From: Multifurca ochricompacta
Lineage: Eukaryota > Basidiomycota > Agaricomycetes > Russulales > Russulaceae
Length of the DNA stretch: 64,000 nt
Reading direction: 5' to 3'
NCBI GenBank assembly: GCA_022496185.1
Contig: WTXG01000003.1
Location: 1,240,001 to 1,304,000, forward strand
In this document: piece by piece, positions 35,432 through 45,742 of the stretch
How positions within the stretch are numbered: position 1 is the stretch's first letter
Layout: each line of letters starts with the position of its first letter
Notes under the pieces: model-generated
Databases searched by the model: none
What the model was told of the DNA's origin: nothing
Seen by the model: the letters and a program-made list of their open reading frames with translations, nothing else
Position numbers and translations under genes: made by a program

Positions 35432-37144
35432 CTATCCCCATGGTTCACTCGCCAATCCAATACGTGATACGTGCTTATATGTTGGCACAAAGTTTCCCGC
35501 ACCTTCAGGACAGCGTATCGTAACTCGTATCAGATACTGTTAAATCGATGCATCTGTTGGCTTTTATTAAGAAAGTGTCCGATGTCGAGTGGACTTACGA
35601 TCATTTCTACCATGTCAGCGACTCTCCATGATTGTTCTTTCCCGGGTTCCCCAAGTGCAAGCCCAAAATATGAGACGGCAAATCCTTCTTGAGGGGTGTC
35701 AGTCTTAATCAAGTTCCCTTTGCAAACAACAATCTCTCGTCCCCCCAAAACTTGACCACCTTTCGCCCATGCAATCGTTTGCTTTACCAACTGAGCTTCC
35801 ACTCCTTGCATAAGAAGTTCTACTAGAGCAGGGGCTTCGCTACTCTGTACGGTAACCTTCAGAGGAATTAAATCTCCGGAAGAGTACGTGACGCCAGATG
35901 GGAAGCACAACTACTGTCTAGTAAGTATATCGATAGGTTTAGACACAAGAGTCAACACAGCTCGCCTGAACTGTCGGCATTGTGACCTTGACATTGGCCA
36001 CAGGACAGGCGTCATTGGGCCACACTGGAGGCAACGCAATAGTTCTATACGCGCCCGGAGCTGGACGAAAGTCAAAAGCCGAGTCTCTCCTGGGGGTCGG
36101 ATGAGAAGGCCATGATTTCGGAAGATACATTATGGGAATAACCCTCCTGAAGGCAAAGTTAAAGACGCAAGAGCAACACAAGGAGCGGACTCACAACTCA
36201 TGCCTACGAAGTCCCTTTCGATATACATCAACTGTGACACAGTATTCGACTTCAGACGAAAACGTGGATGACCACGTAGCACAAGAGGGAGGAAGTGGGC
36301 TTGTTCCACCCTTTACAAACGACGGAAAGGGGATAGAGAACGGGAAACACTCTTCAGTAGGTGTAAATTGACCGGGTGGGGGGGATGAGAGGACAACAGG
36401 ATATGAAACTATGTTATAGTCCACGACTTGCGAAATCATTGCTCTGTTGGAAGCGAACACCTTGACTCTTCCTAAAAGCTGAAAAATGAACCATTATTTT
36501 CAGCTGTGCCCCTGCATCGATAAATTAACATCTCTCAACTGAAACCTCCAAGCGGACAATGTGAGTGCACTTTCTGCTGAGCTTGATGGCGCCCTGCACG
36601 AGGCCATTGAAGCCGTAAACAGGCTGCTTTCGGCCCCACACGCGCTGTCCAAGACTGATGCTGACTAATGAACTCTTGTACAAGAAAGAAAGAGTTGGGG
36701 ACCATAGTGGGTCGGCATCGTCAATTGACCCCAGTTCCAGAGGGGACAATTCTTGAAGGACGAGTTCTGAATTTATTGCCTCTGCAGAGTAGGGCGGGGA
36801 TGATAGGCACAAGTTGTGATCATCTGCCCAAAACTCTTCCACATAGGGTACTGGGGTAAAAAGTCGGGTCATAGAGAATGAGCTGTGACTTAGAAAACAA
36901 GATGACAAGCTCAAGCCCGGCTTTGACGTCTTGAGACGCACAGCGAGGCGAGTCGAGTCAGAACGATTTCGAGGGCAAGCAATCTACTCGCGGTTTTGGG
37001 GTTCTGAACAGTTCTGAGAATGATCTTAGGTCTCTTGTGAGTCGATCGATCGTGGACAAAGATGTTAAAGCGTCCTGGGCGAAAAGAATAGGCGGGTGAG
37101 AGTATGAGTATAAGGTTGCTTGGAGTCGCAGGCACAGGCAACAT
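35432..37144 (-). CDS. Arrestin-like domain protein
   Basis: Alpha-arrestins in fungi recruit ubiquitin ligases to membrane transporters. Visible arrestin-fold segments include QPVYGFNGLVQGAIKLSRKC, THIVRLELLGRVKVFASNRA (rebuilt over an intron), QFTPTEECFPFSIPFPSFVK, SSTFSSEVEYCVTVDVYRKG, IPIMYLPKSWPSHPTPRRDS, SSGDLIPLKVTVQSSEAPAL, and QLVKQTIAWAKGGQVLGGRE. The last exon is best read as IRCPEGAGNFVPTYKHVSRI, ending SEPWG at 35432. The 5' part (36.5-37.15 kb) is not resolved: a Pro/Ser/Tyr-rich segment (DHNLCLSSPPYSAEAI) is likely coding, but the first exon could start at several places. I see no PPxY motif with confidence. The 37144 boundary is therefore approximate. Confidence 0.7.
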
Positions 37145-37302
37145 CTCAGTTTGGCATTGAGCTCTATCAAGTCAAGGGACTAGCTAGAAGTGAGTGAGTG
37201 ATTCACAGGGGGTCTGACCAGGTAAGGTTCAAGCCGTCGTAGCATGTGGTAGTGGCCAACCACCAGCCACCCATCAACATCAACCGCACCTCGCATTCTC
37301 TA

Positions 37303-38569
37303 ATGGCGACATCCACTATTCGCCTTGTTAGCCAAGTATCACACTCGCGCGCAAAGAGTATCAGCTTTGTTGGCCTGGGGCGTATGGGTTCCGAAATGGC
37401 TTACAACCTATTCTCGAGGAGACTCGCCGAGGCCCAAGAAGTCCAATTTGTCGTTTGTGATGCAATGCCTGAAGCAGCCATTCGATTCGCTGATAACTTT
37501 CGGAAACAATTTCCTGGTGCCAATATAACAATCGCCTCGACACCTGAAGAGTGAGTCCGTGATCATTTCCTGTGGTTGCACCGTTTGGATCTCACGTAGC
37601 ATAGAGCTACTTTGGCATCTGGAACGATCGTCACCATGCTTCCCTCCTCGCCTCATGTACGCCAGGTCTATCTAAATTCAAGCGGTGTCATTCCGACCCT
37701 TCGTTCGCTGCCAGCCGCAGATGCGTCAAACACTCTTTGCATCGACTCGACCACCCTAGATGTGCAAGTAGGCCGTGATGTTGCCGCAGAAGCGCAGGCG
37801 ACGGGTGCAGAGATGTTGGATGCCCCCGTATCGGGAGGTATGATAACTCATGATTTGTAGAGTGTATTCCTGTTGAGTTTCCCATGACAGGTGTCACGGG
37901 CGCAAAAGCAGGAACGTTGTCTTTTCTCGTTGGAGGTAGCGAGCAGTCGTTCACTCATGCCTCGCCGATACTTGCATTATGGGTCAGCGCATAATCCATT
38001 GCGGACCCTCAGGATCTGGGCTTGCTGCCAAGATATGCAACAACCTCATACTCGGTGTAGAGCAGATAGTGGTAGCCGAAGCAATGCTACTAGGACAACG
38101 GCTAGGATTGGATCCCGCAGTATTGGCAAGTGTTATCAATAGCTCAACAGGGGCGTGCTGGTCATCATCTGTAAATAACCCTGTGCCTGGAGCACTGTCT
38201 GAAAGTTCGCCGCCTTGCGAGCGTAACTTTGAGGGTGGCTTTGCTACCGCATTGATGATAAAGGTAGGTGATAAACTGATGGAACGGCCCAGGTACTTAA
38301 TAACAATCTCTTTTTTTTTATCTCTTTTTTTCTGGTGTATTTGTGTTTGTGCTTGGGTGGGACAGGATTTGGGATTAGCAACGAATGTCTTAAAGGCATC
38401 GGGTTCATCGATGCCATTAGCGGAAGGAGCGGAAGACATTTACGCTGATGCTGTGAAGCGGCACCCTGAGCTTTCAAACAAAGATTTCTCTTCGATATAC
38501 CGATATTTGGAGAAAGCGATGAAAGAGGGAAGGAGCGTTAGGTTGAGGGATATCGAGGAGAGAGTGTGA
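37303..38569 (+). CDS. 3-hydroxyisobutyrate dehydrogenase
   Basis: This enzyme oxidises 3-hydroxyisobutyrate to methylmalonate semialdehyde with NAD+ in valine breakdown, normally in mitochondria. The start ATG at 37303 gives MATSTIRLVSQVSHSRAKS, which resembles a mitochondrial presequence. The Rossmann motif is ISFVGLGRMGSEMAYNLF, and the substrate signature DAPVSGG is rebuilt over an intron (GVTGAKAGTLSFLVGG). The catalytic-Lys helix region reads CGPSGSGLAAKICNNLILGV, with the conserved Lys in AAKICNN. Next come GACWSSSVNNPVPG and RNFEGGFATALMIKDLGLAT. The last exon ends RSVRLRDIEERV. Four introns are seen. Motifs and length (about 345 aa) fit the family. Confidence 0.93.
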
Positions 38570-39018
38570 GTTATTCCGTGTTCCCTCCCACTTGGCCCTT
38601 GTCCTCCTTACCACCTTACCACCTTGCCTCCTTGCCCTCTTCCTCTTCCTCTTAAACTCCTTGAATATATGAGATTGAGACTACAGAGGGTGGGAGACTT
38701 TGTAACATAACTAAACCAACTAGAATAGCAATTAAAATTAACACGATAACCTCACTCACACACCCACCAAACCAATAAACACAAAACTCGACCTTTCCTT
38801 CCTTTTTACCCTTTCCTTCCCCTTCCCTTCCTTTTCTACTACCTCCTCCTCCTCCTCCCTCCCCCCTCCTCCCCTTCCCCCTCCCCCTCTCCCTTTCAAC
38901 ATCTGATTCAAGCCCCATTTAAACGTCGCCCACTCCTCATCCTGCACCACTCCTTCCTGCTCGACGCATTTTCATTCCTACTCCTACTTCCCACACTTTT
39001 ATTCTTTGATCCGCCCCG
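38570..39018. promoter_or_regulatory. Promoter region with long pyrimidine tract
   Basis: This 449-nt gap lies between two same-strand genes. From about 38791 to 38898 the plus strand is almost entirely C and T, including a run of CTC units. Such tracts are frequent upstream of highly expressed basidiomycete and other fungal genes. It probably belongs to the promoter or leader of the following SDR gene. No gene is seen. Confidence 0.55.
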
Positions 39019-40852
39019 ATGTCACAGAAACCGAACGCTATCATATTAGGTCGGTCCGCTTTCACTTGCAAGGTCCTTAATCCTGCCCTTCACTCATCTG
39101 AGACACCTTTTGCATCACCCGCTTTTCTCTCAATCTCACATAGGCGGCCTTAACACCTGTTCTCGTGCATTGGCAGGTCTTCTCGTGCCTGTGGAGGGGG
39201 AATCCCTTGTCTCGGTCAGTCTCTGATTTCGATCACTGGTCTCTACCGTGATCTCATCGCACAATCCAGAGCTTGCGCATTGTTGACAAATACTCTGTAG
39301 TACCCCCTACAACGTGCGAGCGCCCATCTTGACCTTGATTTGTGCTTGGCCCCATAACCTCCAAATGAACAGGTATCTTGGATCGGAGTTTCCTCAAGTT
39401 CTAGCTAAGGACAATGTCGAATATAAGCAGGCAAATCTTACCGTCTCGTGTTTGTTTGTACCCTTCCCTCTTCCTTGTTGAAAGTTCAGTTTTATTGCCA
39501 GCGATCGTCTCATCCGCCTTTGATCCACCGGCTGGACAGGAACCTTATTCACTTGTGTTCGACCTGACTGGAGATGTCGCGTACGACCGCCCTGAGAAGG
39601 TGGGATCTTTTCCCCTTCTCTCTCGTTTCTGATATGCTCAAGTGTGCCACCTTTCCAACCTAAGGTCCAAATCAATCATACATGCAACGTTGCGCGTTTA
39701 ATCGGAGAGGAAGCTGCCCGCCGCAATGTGAAGGCATACGTGCGGCTGCAGCAGCCTTGGTATGAATCTCCCGATAAAGGCTTGCACGATGAACAGGAAG
39801 ACGTGAAGCCTTATGGCGTTATTGGGACGTGGTGGCATGAGTCTCTACGTATCTTGGGTGCTATTGAAGGGTGTGTCTGGCCCATCTGCGTTGCCATCTC
39901 TCATGACTTGGTATCAGCCTCAATCTCGTCATCCTGCGCATCGGCCTCGTCTATGGACCGTACATTGACTTCGGCCTGAGTGTGTACATCGCCGTCTCAG
40001 CCATCTTCGTATCTCACATGGCATGAAGTGACAAATGTGTTAACCGTGGCTGCCGTGTATGGTTACATGAAGAAACCCATGAAGTCCTTGTATGCTTTTC
40101 CCCCACCGCTAGTCACGTAGCCCGTCTTGATTATTTGAGGACAGATGGAACCCTGGCCACAATTCCATGAATACTGTTCATTCTGATGATGTCGCGGGTG
40201 GCCTATGGGCCGCCGCTCAGTGGATGTCCCGGGTTGGCCGTGCTGAAGCTCTTAGCTTGGCTGGAGAAGAAATTTACTGGAGGAACGACAAGAGTAAAGT
40301 GACAGAAGTCACAGGTATGCCCCTGCCAGACAAAAAAATCATCGCGCCCTTGTTCAATCTTGTGAGTGTTGTCACCTCGGCTGGACGAGTTGAAGGAAAT
40401 GTGATTATTTTATCAGACGGACAACAACGGGACCACCCTTGACAAGGCCGGAAAGACCATGACTGCGTTCTTTGGTACTATCTTCGAATATCATAATTTT
40501 GTCACCAGCGCGATGATCAGGGTGCGTATCTTCCTTACCTACACGAGCTATTCTGATGCCCCCTCCCTACGTTCAGTTTCGCCTGGAAGACGTTGTTGAG
40601 GATATCAACGAAGCACATGTGAGCGGATGGGCGGAAATGCTCACAAAGTCCAACCCTCCCGTAACCAAAACACCTCTGAGTGCATACATGAGCACGTTCT
40701 CGCTCTCGAAGCATACTATTGCCTTCTCCAACAAGAAAATACAGCGCATCATTGGTTATCAACTGAAGCGGCCAACTATGGCAGACGACGTTCTCTCCGA
40801 GGTTGTTGACAAGTGGAAGACTGAAGGTAGCTGGCCCACCATCCAGAGCTAG
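39019..40852 (+). CDS. Atypical NAD(P)-binding extended SDR
   Basis: The protein starts MSQKPNAIILGGLNTCSRAL and has a Rossmann-like beginning, though the glycine motif is imperfect. Rebuilt segments include LRIVDKYSVVPPTTYLGSEF, LVFDLTGDVAYDRPEKVQIN, NVARLIGEEAARRNVKAYVR, LVILRIGLVYGPYIDFGLSV (conserved in extended SDRs), and HNSMNTVHSDDVAGGLWAAA. The usual Tyr-x3-Lys active site would fall in KPYGVIGTWWHESLRILGAI, where the Lys position is Gly. The C-terminal part gives IRFRLEDVVEDINEAHVSGW and IIGYQLKRPTMADDVLSEVV. About eight introns are seen, and the length is about 400 aa. It may be a non-catalytic or differently reacting member; no function can be given. It resembles fungal 'NAD-dependent epimerase/dehydratase' proteins. 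Confidence 0.82.
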
Positions 40853-41283
40853 GGAGCTGTTATGTAGAGGAGACGTTTGACATGAGCCTTTTTTTATGAT
40901 TTTGCCTTACGGGCTTAGGACTTGATGCCTCTTTCGCTTTGGGCTTCTATACGCCGACCGTGCGTTGCCTTGGGGCGACCACATGATCATCTAGTCTTCG
41001 TTTATTACACCTTGACGACGATACTTAGTGTACACAACATTTAATAAACGAATCATTTATTTGGACTTCGGACCTCCGAGTTCCTTCTGTGTTGTTCTTC
41101 ATTTGCCAAATGCTATTGCTTGACATCCGTACATGCCAGATAATACATGTGTGCTCCCTGCACCAGTGGCTACGTAGATAGCGATCAGGTTGTCTTCTCA
41201 TGGGTGCGCCAGCTGAAAAGCTAAAGCTTTGTGTTGCGTGAGACCAACAAGCGCCTTCCTCCCTGCAACAGGCTTTGAGCGAG

Positions 41284-41626
41284 ATGCTAATCAAAACGGA
41301 CACGTGCCGTTCATTCCGCGTGAATTACTCGTTGAATTCTCGAACAAGCGAGTTAACCGTCTCGGGGACGAGGCTTGCGCGATCTTGTAAATTGTGGATG
41401 GCCAACCCGCCGGAAAGAATTAAGATGTCTTCCTCCCTCCCTACGATACAGATACAACTCAAGTCCAATCGTCGCGAAGAGAGAGATCATGCTCCACAGA
41501 CTCGAAGCTTGTGATTGCCTTTCCAAAGCTCAATCGCTCTCGGGACTCATCGACCCATCAACCGAGGCTTGCACAATTGCAGTCGCCAAACATGAGGCGG
41601 AAGGGGATGAAGACGCCGTGGCCTAA
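41284..41626 (+). other. Weak candidate coding region, unknown
   Basis: Two frames overlap here. One, from the ATG at 41284, runs to 41514. Another, read with a possible 43-nt intron near 41393-41435, would give ERDANQNGHVPFIPRELLVE, then FSNKRVNRLGDEACAIL, and end in an acidic tail (EAEGDEDAVA) at 41626. A possible upstream ATG (41199) does not join in phase with the available splice sites. Support is weak and no family is recognised. It may be a chance or decayed frame. Confidence 0.2.
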
Positions 41627-41628
41627 GC

Positions 41629-42036
41629 CTAGTCCTTGAAAACCACGTTCGTCTCGGCCACGGGCTTCGTCCCTTGTGAACGAGCGCTTGGGGATGCCAG
41701 CCTAGATGACACGCTTATGAGAGAGCTGCGTCTAACAATGGTGTCTGATACGTTGCTTGAGAAAAGAGCTCGGCTACGCGCGGGAGAGCGCTGCGCCACC
41801 CCAAGAACTGAGCTTGAGCTCATAGACCCTCGGGTCAAGTCGTAATAGTCCATGAATAAGGGATAATCGGTCACTTTACAGAAGAACATGAATGAATGGT
41901 TTAATCCTTCCAAATTCACCACTATCTGTTCATTGGGAAGGGAGAAATTCATCAAGTTGTTCTCCTTCCGTCTCCCAGCGAGCACTGAATACATGGGTTG
42001 ATATTTGGCAAGCAGAGCAGGTCCAAAGTTGCGCAA
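41629..42036 (-). other. Weak candidate coding region, unknown
   Basis: An open frame of about 135 codons on the minus strand includes FANFLRNFGPALLAKYQPMY, NNLMNFSLPNEQIVVNLEGL, and HSFMFFCKVTDYPLFMDYYD, followed by a Ser/Arg-rich part ending ETNVVFKD. The first half looks protein-like in hydrophobic pattern. An in-frame stop lies a few codons upstream of HTRPFAN, no acceptor site is evident there, and the first ATG is internal (MYSVLAG). It ends three bases from the end of the opposite frame. I cannot assign a family. Confidence 0.25.
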
Positions 42037-42166
42037 AAAGTTGGCAAATGGGCGGGTATGTGATTAGGGGAACCGGGGAGTGTAGTAGCAACGCGATCTT
42101 TCCAAATGGAGGTCACGTACACGTAATGTGAAGCTTCTTCATCTCTCCGTTTCCCTATCTCCTCTA

Positions 42167-43544
42167 ATGTCGAATAGAGCTAGTGCTGGGAGCTGGCTTC
42201 GAGGAACTACTATCAGAAAGGGGACAACTACGCCAACAACACGTTCTCATACACCTCAAACACAGAATTCTTCGTCCTCAATAATATTCAGTGGTGGTGT
42301 TAAAGATGCGTCAGGCAGGACATCAGAGTATTTCGTCAGTTGTCTCTCTGCCACTTCATATCCCGTCAGTCCTTCTTCATATTAACCTCAAATCAGTCCA
42401 TGGACGATCAATGTCCAGTGTGCAAATCGGACAGATACTTGAATCCAAAGCTCCGCTTGCTCGTGAGCTCCTGTTACCACAAAATGTGCGTCACGTATTC
42501 CTAATTTTTATCATTCTTTGCCGCCCCTCAATCCCTTCCACGAAACAAGGTGTGAGTCCTGCATTGATCGCCTGTACACCTTGGGCCCAGCACCATGTCC
42601 CATCTGCGGGAAGACCCTCAAAAAATGACTTTCATTCCTCAGACGTTCGAGGATCTTGTTGTGGAAAAAGAGGTGGCTGTGAGGAGGAAGCTTGCGAAAG
42701 AGTCAGTAGCTTGGTCACTCACGCATTTCACCACACTCACCTCATTCTGAGAACAGGTTTAACAAGCGTAGGGAGGACTTTACAGATCTTCGTTCATACA
42801 ACGATTACCTGCAGGAAGTGGAGGATATCAGTAAGTCAATGGCCTCTTACATCTATCTCACACTTTTTGAATGTCTCTTATAGCCTTCAACCTCATAAAC
42901 GAGATCGATATTCCCGAAACGCAAGCGCGTATAGCCGCATACAGAAAAGAGAACTCGGCTCTTATAGAGCTTAATCAACAACGCGAAGAAGCGTACGCCC
43001 GAGCCCTCAAAGAGCAAGAAGAGGCTGAACGCCGCGAGAAGCAGTTGAGGGCAGAGGAGCTACGCCGTGCGGAGGAAGAAGAGCGAGATGCGCGCGAGGG
43101 CGAGCGCCGCGCCCTCATCGACAATCTGGAAAACAGTGACGCGGACGCCCAGCGGCTCGTTGCCCAGGCCGTGCAGAAGCACTCAAGCGAGCAGCAGCGC
43201 GCACGGCGGCGGCGCAACAAGCCGTTCAGCACAGCTCGGCCAACTTGCTGCGCTCCCGCGCGGCGCAGAGCGCCGTTGTCCCTGATCAGCCTTATGTCCC
43301 ATTGCAAGACGATTTTTATGCCTACGAGGATATGTATACTCTTCGGAGCGCCTACTTCGACCCTGCCAGTGACGCCGTTCGACGGGATAAAGAAGGTATC
43401 ATGCGCGCCGGTGGGTATCGCATAGAAGAAGCGTGGGAGCGCGCCCTCCGAAATGCAGTTGCGGGTTTGGATGTCCTTACATCTCGTCCCCAAAGCTTAG
43501 TCTCTAGGGGATTTGATGCAGATACGGTGATGGCATCAGGGTAG
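42167..43544 (+). CDS. TFB3: TFIIH/CAK assembly factor TFB3 (MAT1)
   Basis: Tfb3/MAT1 joins the CDK-cyclin kinase to core TFIIH for transcription initiation and repair. The start ATG at 42167 gives a Ser/Thr-rich extension (MSNRASAGSWLRGTTIRKGT), spliced to DDQCPVCKSDRYLNPKLRLL. The C3HC4 RING follows: SSCYHKMCESCIDRLYTLGP and APCPICGKTLKK. Then come the conserved MAT1 segments MTFIPQTFEDLVVEKEVAVR, FNKRREDFTDLRSYNDYLQE, and VEDITFNLINEIDIPETQAR, followed by a long Glu/Arg coiled coil. The C-terminus, VPDQPYVPLQDDFYAYEDMY and IMRAGGYRIEEAWERALRNA, is in another frame. A 59-nt candidate intron at 43171-43229 (GTGCAG...TTCAG) would join the frames; a one-base indel is the alternative. Everything else is intact. 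Confidence 0.9.
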
Positions 43545-43958
43545 AAGTCACAAGCTTGTGGCACGATATACGATGTATTGTAGTAATAGAATAATCTATT
43601 CCACCGCCACCGCGTAATAAGATTATAATTTACAGTTTCATTATGAGTGTGTAGGGTAGGGTAAAGTATTTCCGAATGGTGTTGAAAGGGTCAAGAAACG
43701 TGCTCACTTATCACCTCCCATCGGGCCTGTTTATCTGACTCGGTCAGCGGATCCCCCATGGGAAACCACAATACCTGATACTTGTTCTTTTTCCTATGTT
43801 GTTTTTTTAATGAGCAAGCCGATATCAAGATACAGCAACCACTCGACACTCACGCAAGCTTCTTCTGATCAACCCTGAATGATCCTAATACCTTCCTGGG
43901 GTCTAACACCTTCTCGTCTCCGGTTGCCTTCACTCGGCTCCGGTCTGTCATTACGCCC
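43545..43958. other. Convergent intergenic region, no gene seen
   Basis: This 414-nt gap separates the convergent 3' ends of TFB3 and the C78 protease gene. It should contain both polyadenylation regions. I see no further coding frame or repeat. Confidence 0.45.
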
Positions 43959-45577
43959 CTACACTTGTGCAATCCTCGGGCAGTGTTTTCGATGAACTTC
44001 CACCTTTTCAAAATCCTCAAGGATGACAACGTCGCCTTCGCTTGTTAAAACTCCCCGTGCTCGCTTCGTAGAGTCGTCCACACGCTCACCCGCCGAGGGT
44101 GCGGCATGCCGCATTTTGAGGAACTGGAGTGGCTTTTTCAACGACTCCACGAGGCGTCGTGTTGCGTCGTGCTTATTATCGTCGGGGTGGGTCTCTCGCT
44201 GTTCGGATAAATTGAAGGAAGAGAGGGCCGTGCCACGTATTTGTGTCATGCGCCTGATGCAAATGATGACAGCTTTTGCTATCTGACAAGGCAAAGCGCT
44301 GCTAATACCTACACCGAAGGATCGAACGTGAGCAAATTCGTCGCCCCGTCTCTGGTTATTTCGTAGCCGACGATGGTACGCGAATGACCTTGGTGCTGGA
44401 GGATGAGCGGTACGCGATCTGTGATGACTACAGGGGTGGCCCTTGCCACCTCTCTTGCACTGAAGTATGATGGCTCGGGAGTTGACCGTCGAAATACCGC
44501 CTGATCCAATCAAGTAACGGGGTCACATCTGCAGAAACTGGTGCTCCATCAGCAAATGGAAAGCAAGTGGTATGACTCACTGCCATTGGGAGTTTCAAAG
44601 TCCACGAGTAGGGAGCTGAATGCCACGTGGGACTCGGTCTTCGTCTCGATTCAAGGACTAGCTTACGGTATTCCTCGATACGTGAATGCCACGTACAATT
44701 CTTGCAGATGCAAGGATGAGCTAATTGGTGGCCTATTCGGACACATCCATACCGGCAGTTCCAATCCACTTCCTGTGACCCACGAGCTTGCCTCTGAGTC
44801 CTTGCGCTCCTTCCGGGTCAAAGCCTTGAGGTGAAAATATTAAATAACTCTCCGGTGTGGCTCATTAAAACGACTCACCTTGACTCCAAGCTTCTTCAAT
44901 CAAACGTTTCAGATTGTTGACACTTGGAGGGGCGGGGGTACACAATAACGAAGAATATGCTGGCTGTATGCGCTGATCCATCAAAACGGCACACAGCATC
45001 ATGAAGTTCCTGTAACTGGGCATCCGCTAAGACCTTTTTAGTCGCTCGAGGCGGAAATACATACCCACAGCCCCAACCCACGTCCCAGATCTCGTGGTAG
45101 ATGTGGACGGCCCTCTCATAGCAGAGAACAGCACGACAAGTTGCACCTTTTTCCACGGCATTCAACAAAACATTTCTCAGGAGCGGTATGAGACCTGTAT
45201 GGTGTAGAAACGAGGTGAGGGTCTGTTTTTCTGAGCAAGTAGAACAGATACAAGCCAGGGGTGTAATTAGGAGGCGGTTCACTCTTGAGGGAGTGATACC
45301 AGAAGCCGTCCTTAGCAGAGGTGGACTCGCTAAATGAAGAATGTCCTCGGTTGGAGAGGATGTAGCATGCCATTGTGACTCGAGCTTGGTGGGGCTATTA
45401 CATAACATGGTCAAAGTGTAATCAGGTGAGGAGCATGTTGGAAGGTGCCTACGCAGTGTCTCTAAAGCGGAAAGATGATCATCGTAGTGAATTGCCTCTT
45501 AATAGGAGTCAAATTGTTTAAATCGATATTACAGAACATGCAAAGCAACCTTCACTGTGAGGTATGTGGTATTGCAT
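43959..45577 (-). CDS. Peptidase C78 family cysteine protease (ZUP1/Mug105-like)
   Basis: This family contains UFM1 proteases and the ZUP1-type deubiquitinases; fission yeast Mug105 is a member acting on ubiquitin. Exon 1 (ATG 45575-45577) is short and joins to give a compact zinc-finger-like segment with CFAC followed by RRHLPTC. Later exons encode HIYHEIWDVGWGCG spliced to YRNFMMLCAVLMDQRIQPAY, with the catalytic Cys in GWGCGYRN. Then follow PPSVNNLKRLIEEAWSQ, GFDPEGAQ, AFTYRGIP, LLVDFETPNG, and TPLLDWIRRYFD. A 59-nt intron (44428-44486) joins this to VITDRVPLILQHQGHSRTIV, which holds the catalytic His, and LLTFDPSV holds the Asp. A Lys-rich C-terminal region ends HRKHCPRIAQV. The Cys-His-Asp triad is therefore complete. 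It is divergent from the proteasome gene (165 nt apart). Confidence 0.85.
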
Positions 45578-45742
45578 GAAGGGAAGAACGGTGAGTTGAG
45601 TGTGAAAAACTAGGAAATTAGAATATAGACCTAAACTGATTATCTAATCTAGAAGCAAAATACTTGACTTGGCCTACGCGTCCCTCTCTCTCTATCATTC
45701 CATTTTACACTCTCAGTACATCTTTCGACGAAGGAAAAGGAC

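Larger units (their letters stand above)
40853..42166. other. Gene-poor stretch with weak convergent ORFs
   Basis: This 1.3-kb interval, the longest without a recognised gene, lies between the SDR and TFB3 genes. It holds two short frames that nearly touch tail to tail: one on the plus strand ending at 41626 and one on the minus strand ending at 41629. Neither has a recognised domain. Parts of both look protein-like (see separate entries). A non-coding transcript or a decayed gene would explain the region as well. Confidence 0.4.

Noticed and set aside
41025..41303. 92-codon minus-strand frame downstream of the SDR gene
   Set aside because: Composition and lack of conserved pattern suggest chance; no start or splice context supports it.
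42975..43493. 172-codon minus-strand frame opposite TFB3
   Set aside because: It is the antisense shadow of the Glu/Arg-rich coiled coil (giving Ser/Arg/Leu runs); the plus strand is clearly coding.
45550..45575. Plus-strand HCEVCG, looking like a zinc-finger start
   Set aside because: A stop follows within three codons and no zinc-finger continuation exists on that strand; the minus-strand reading gives the first exon of the C78 protease.
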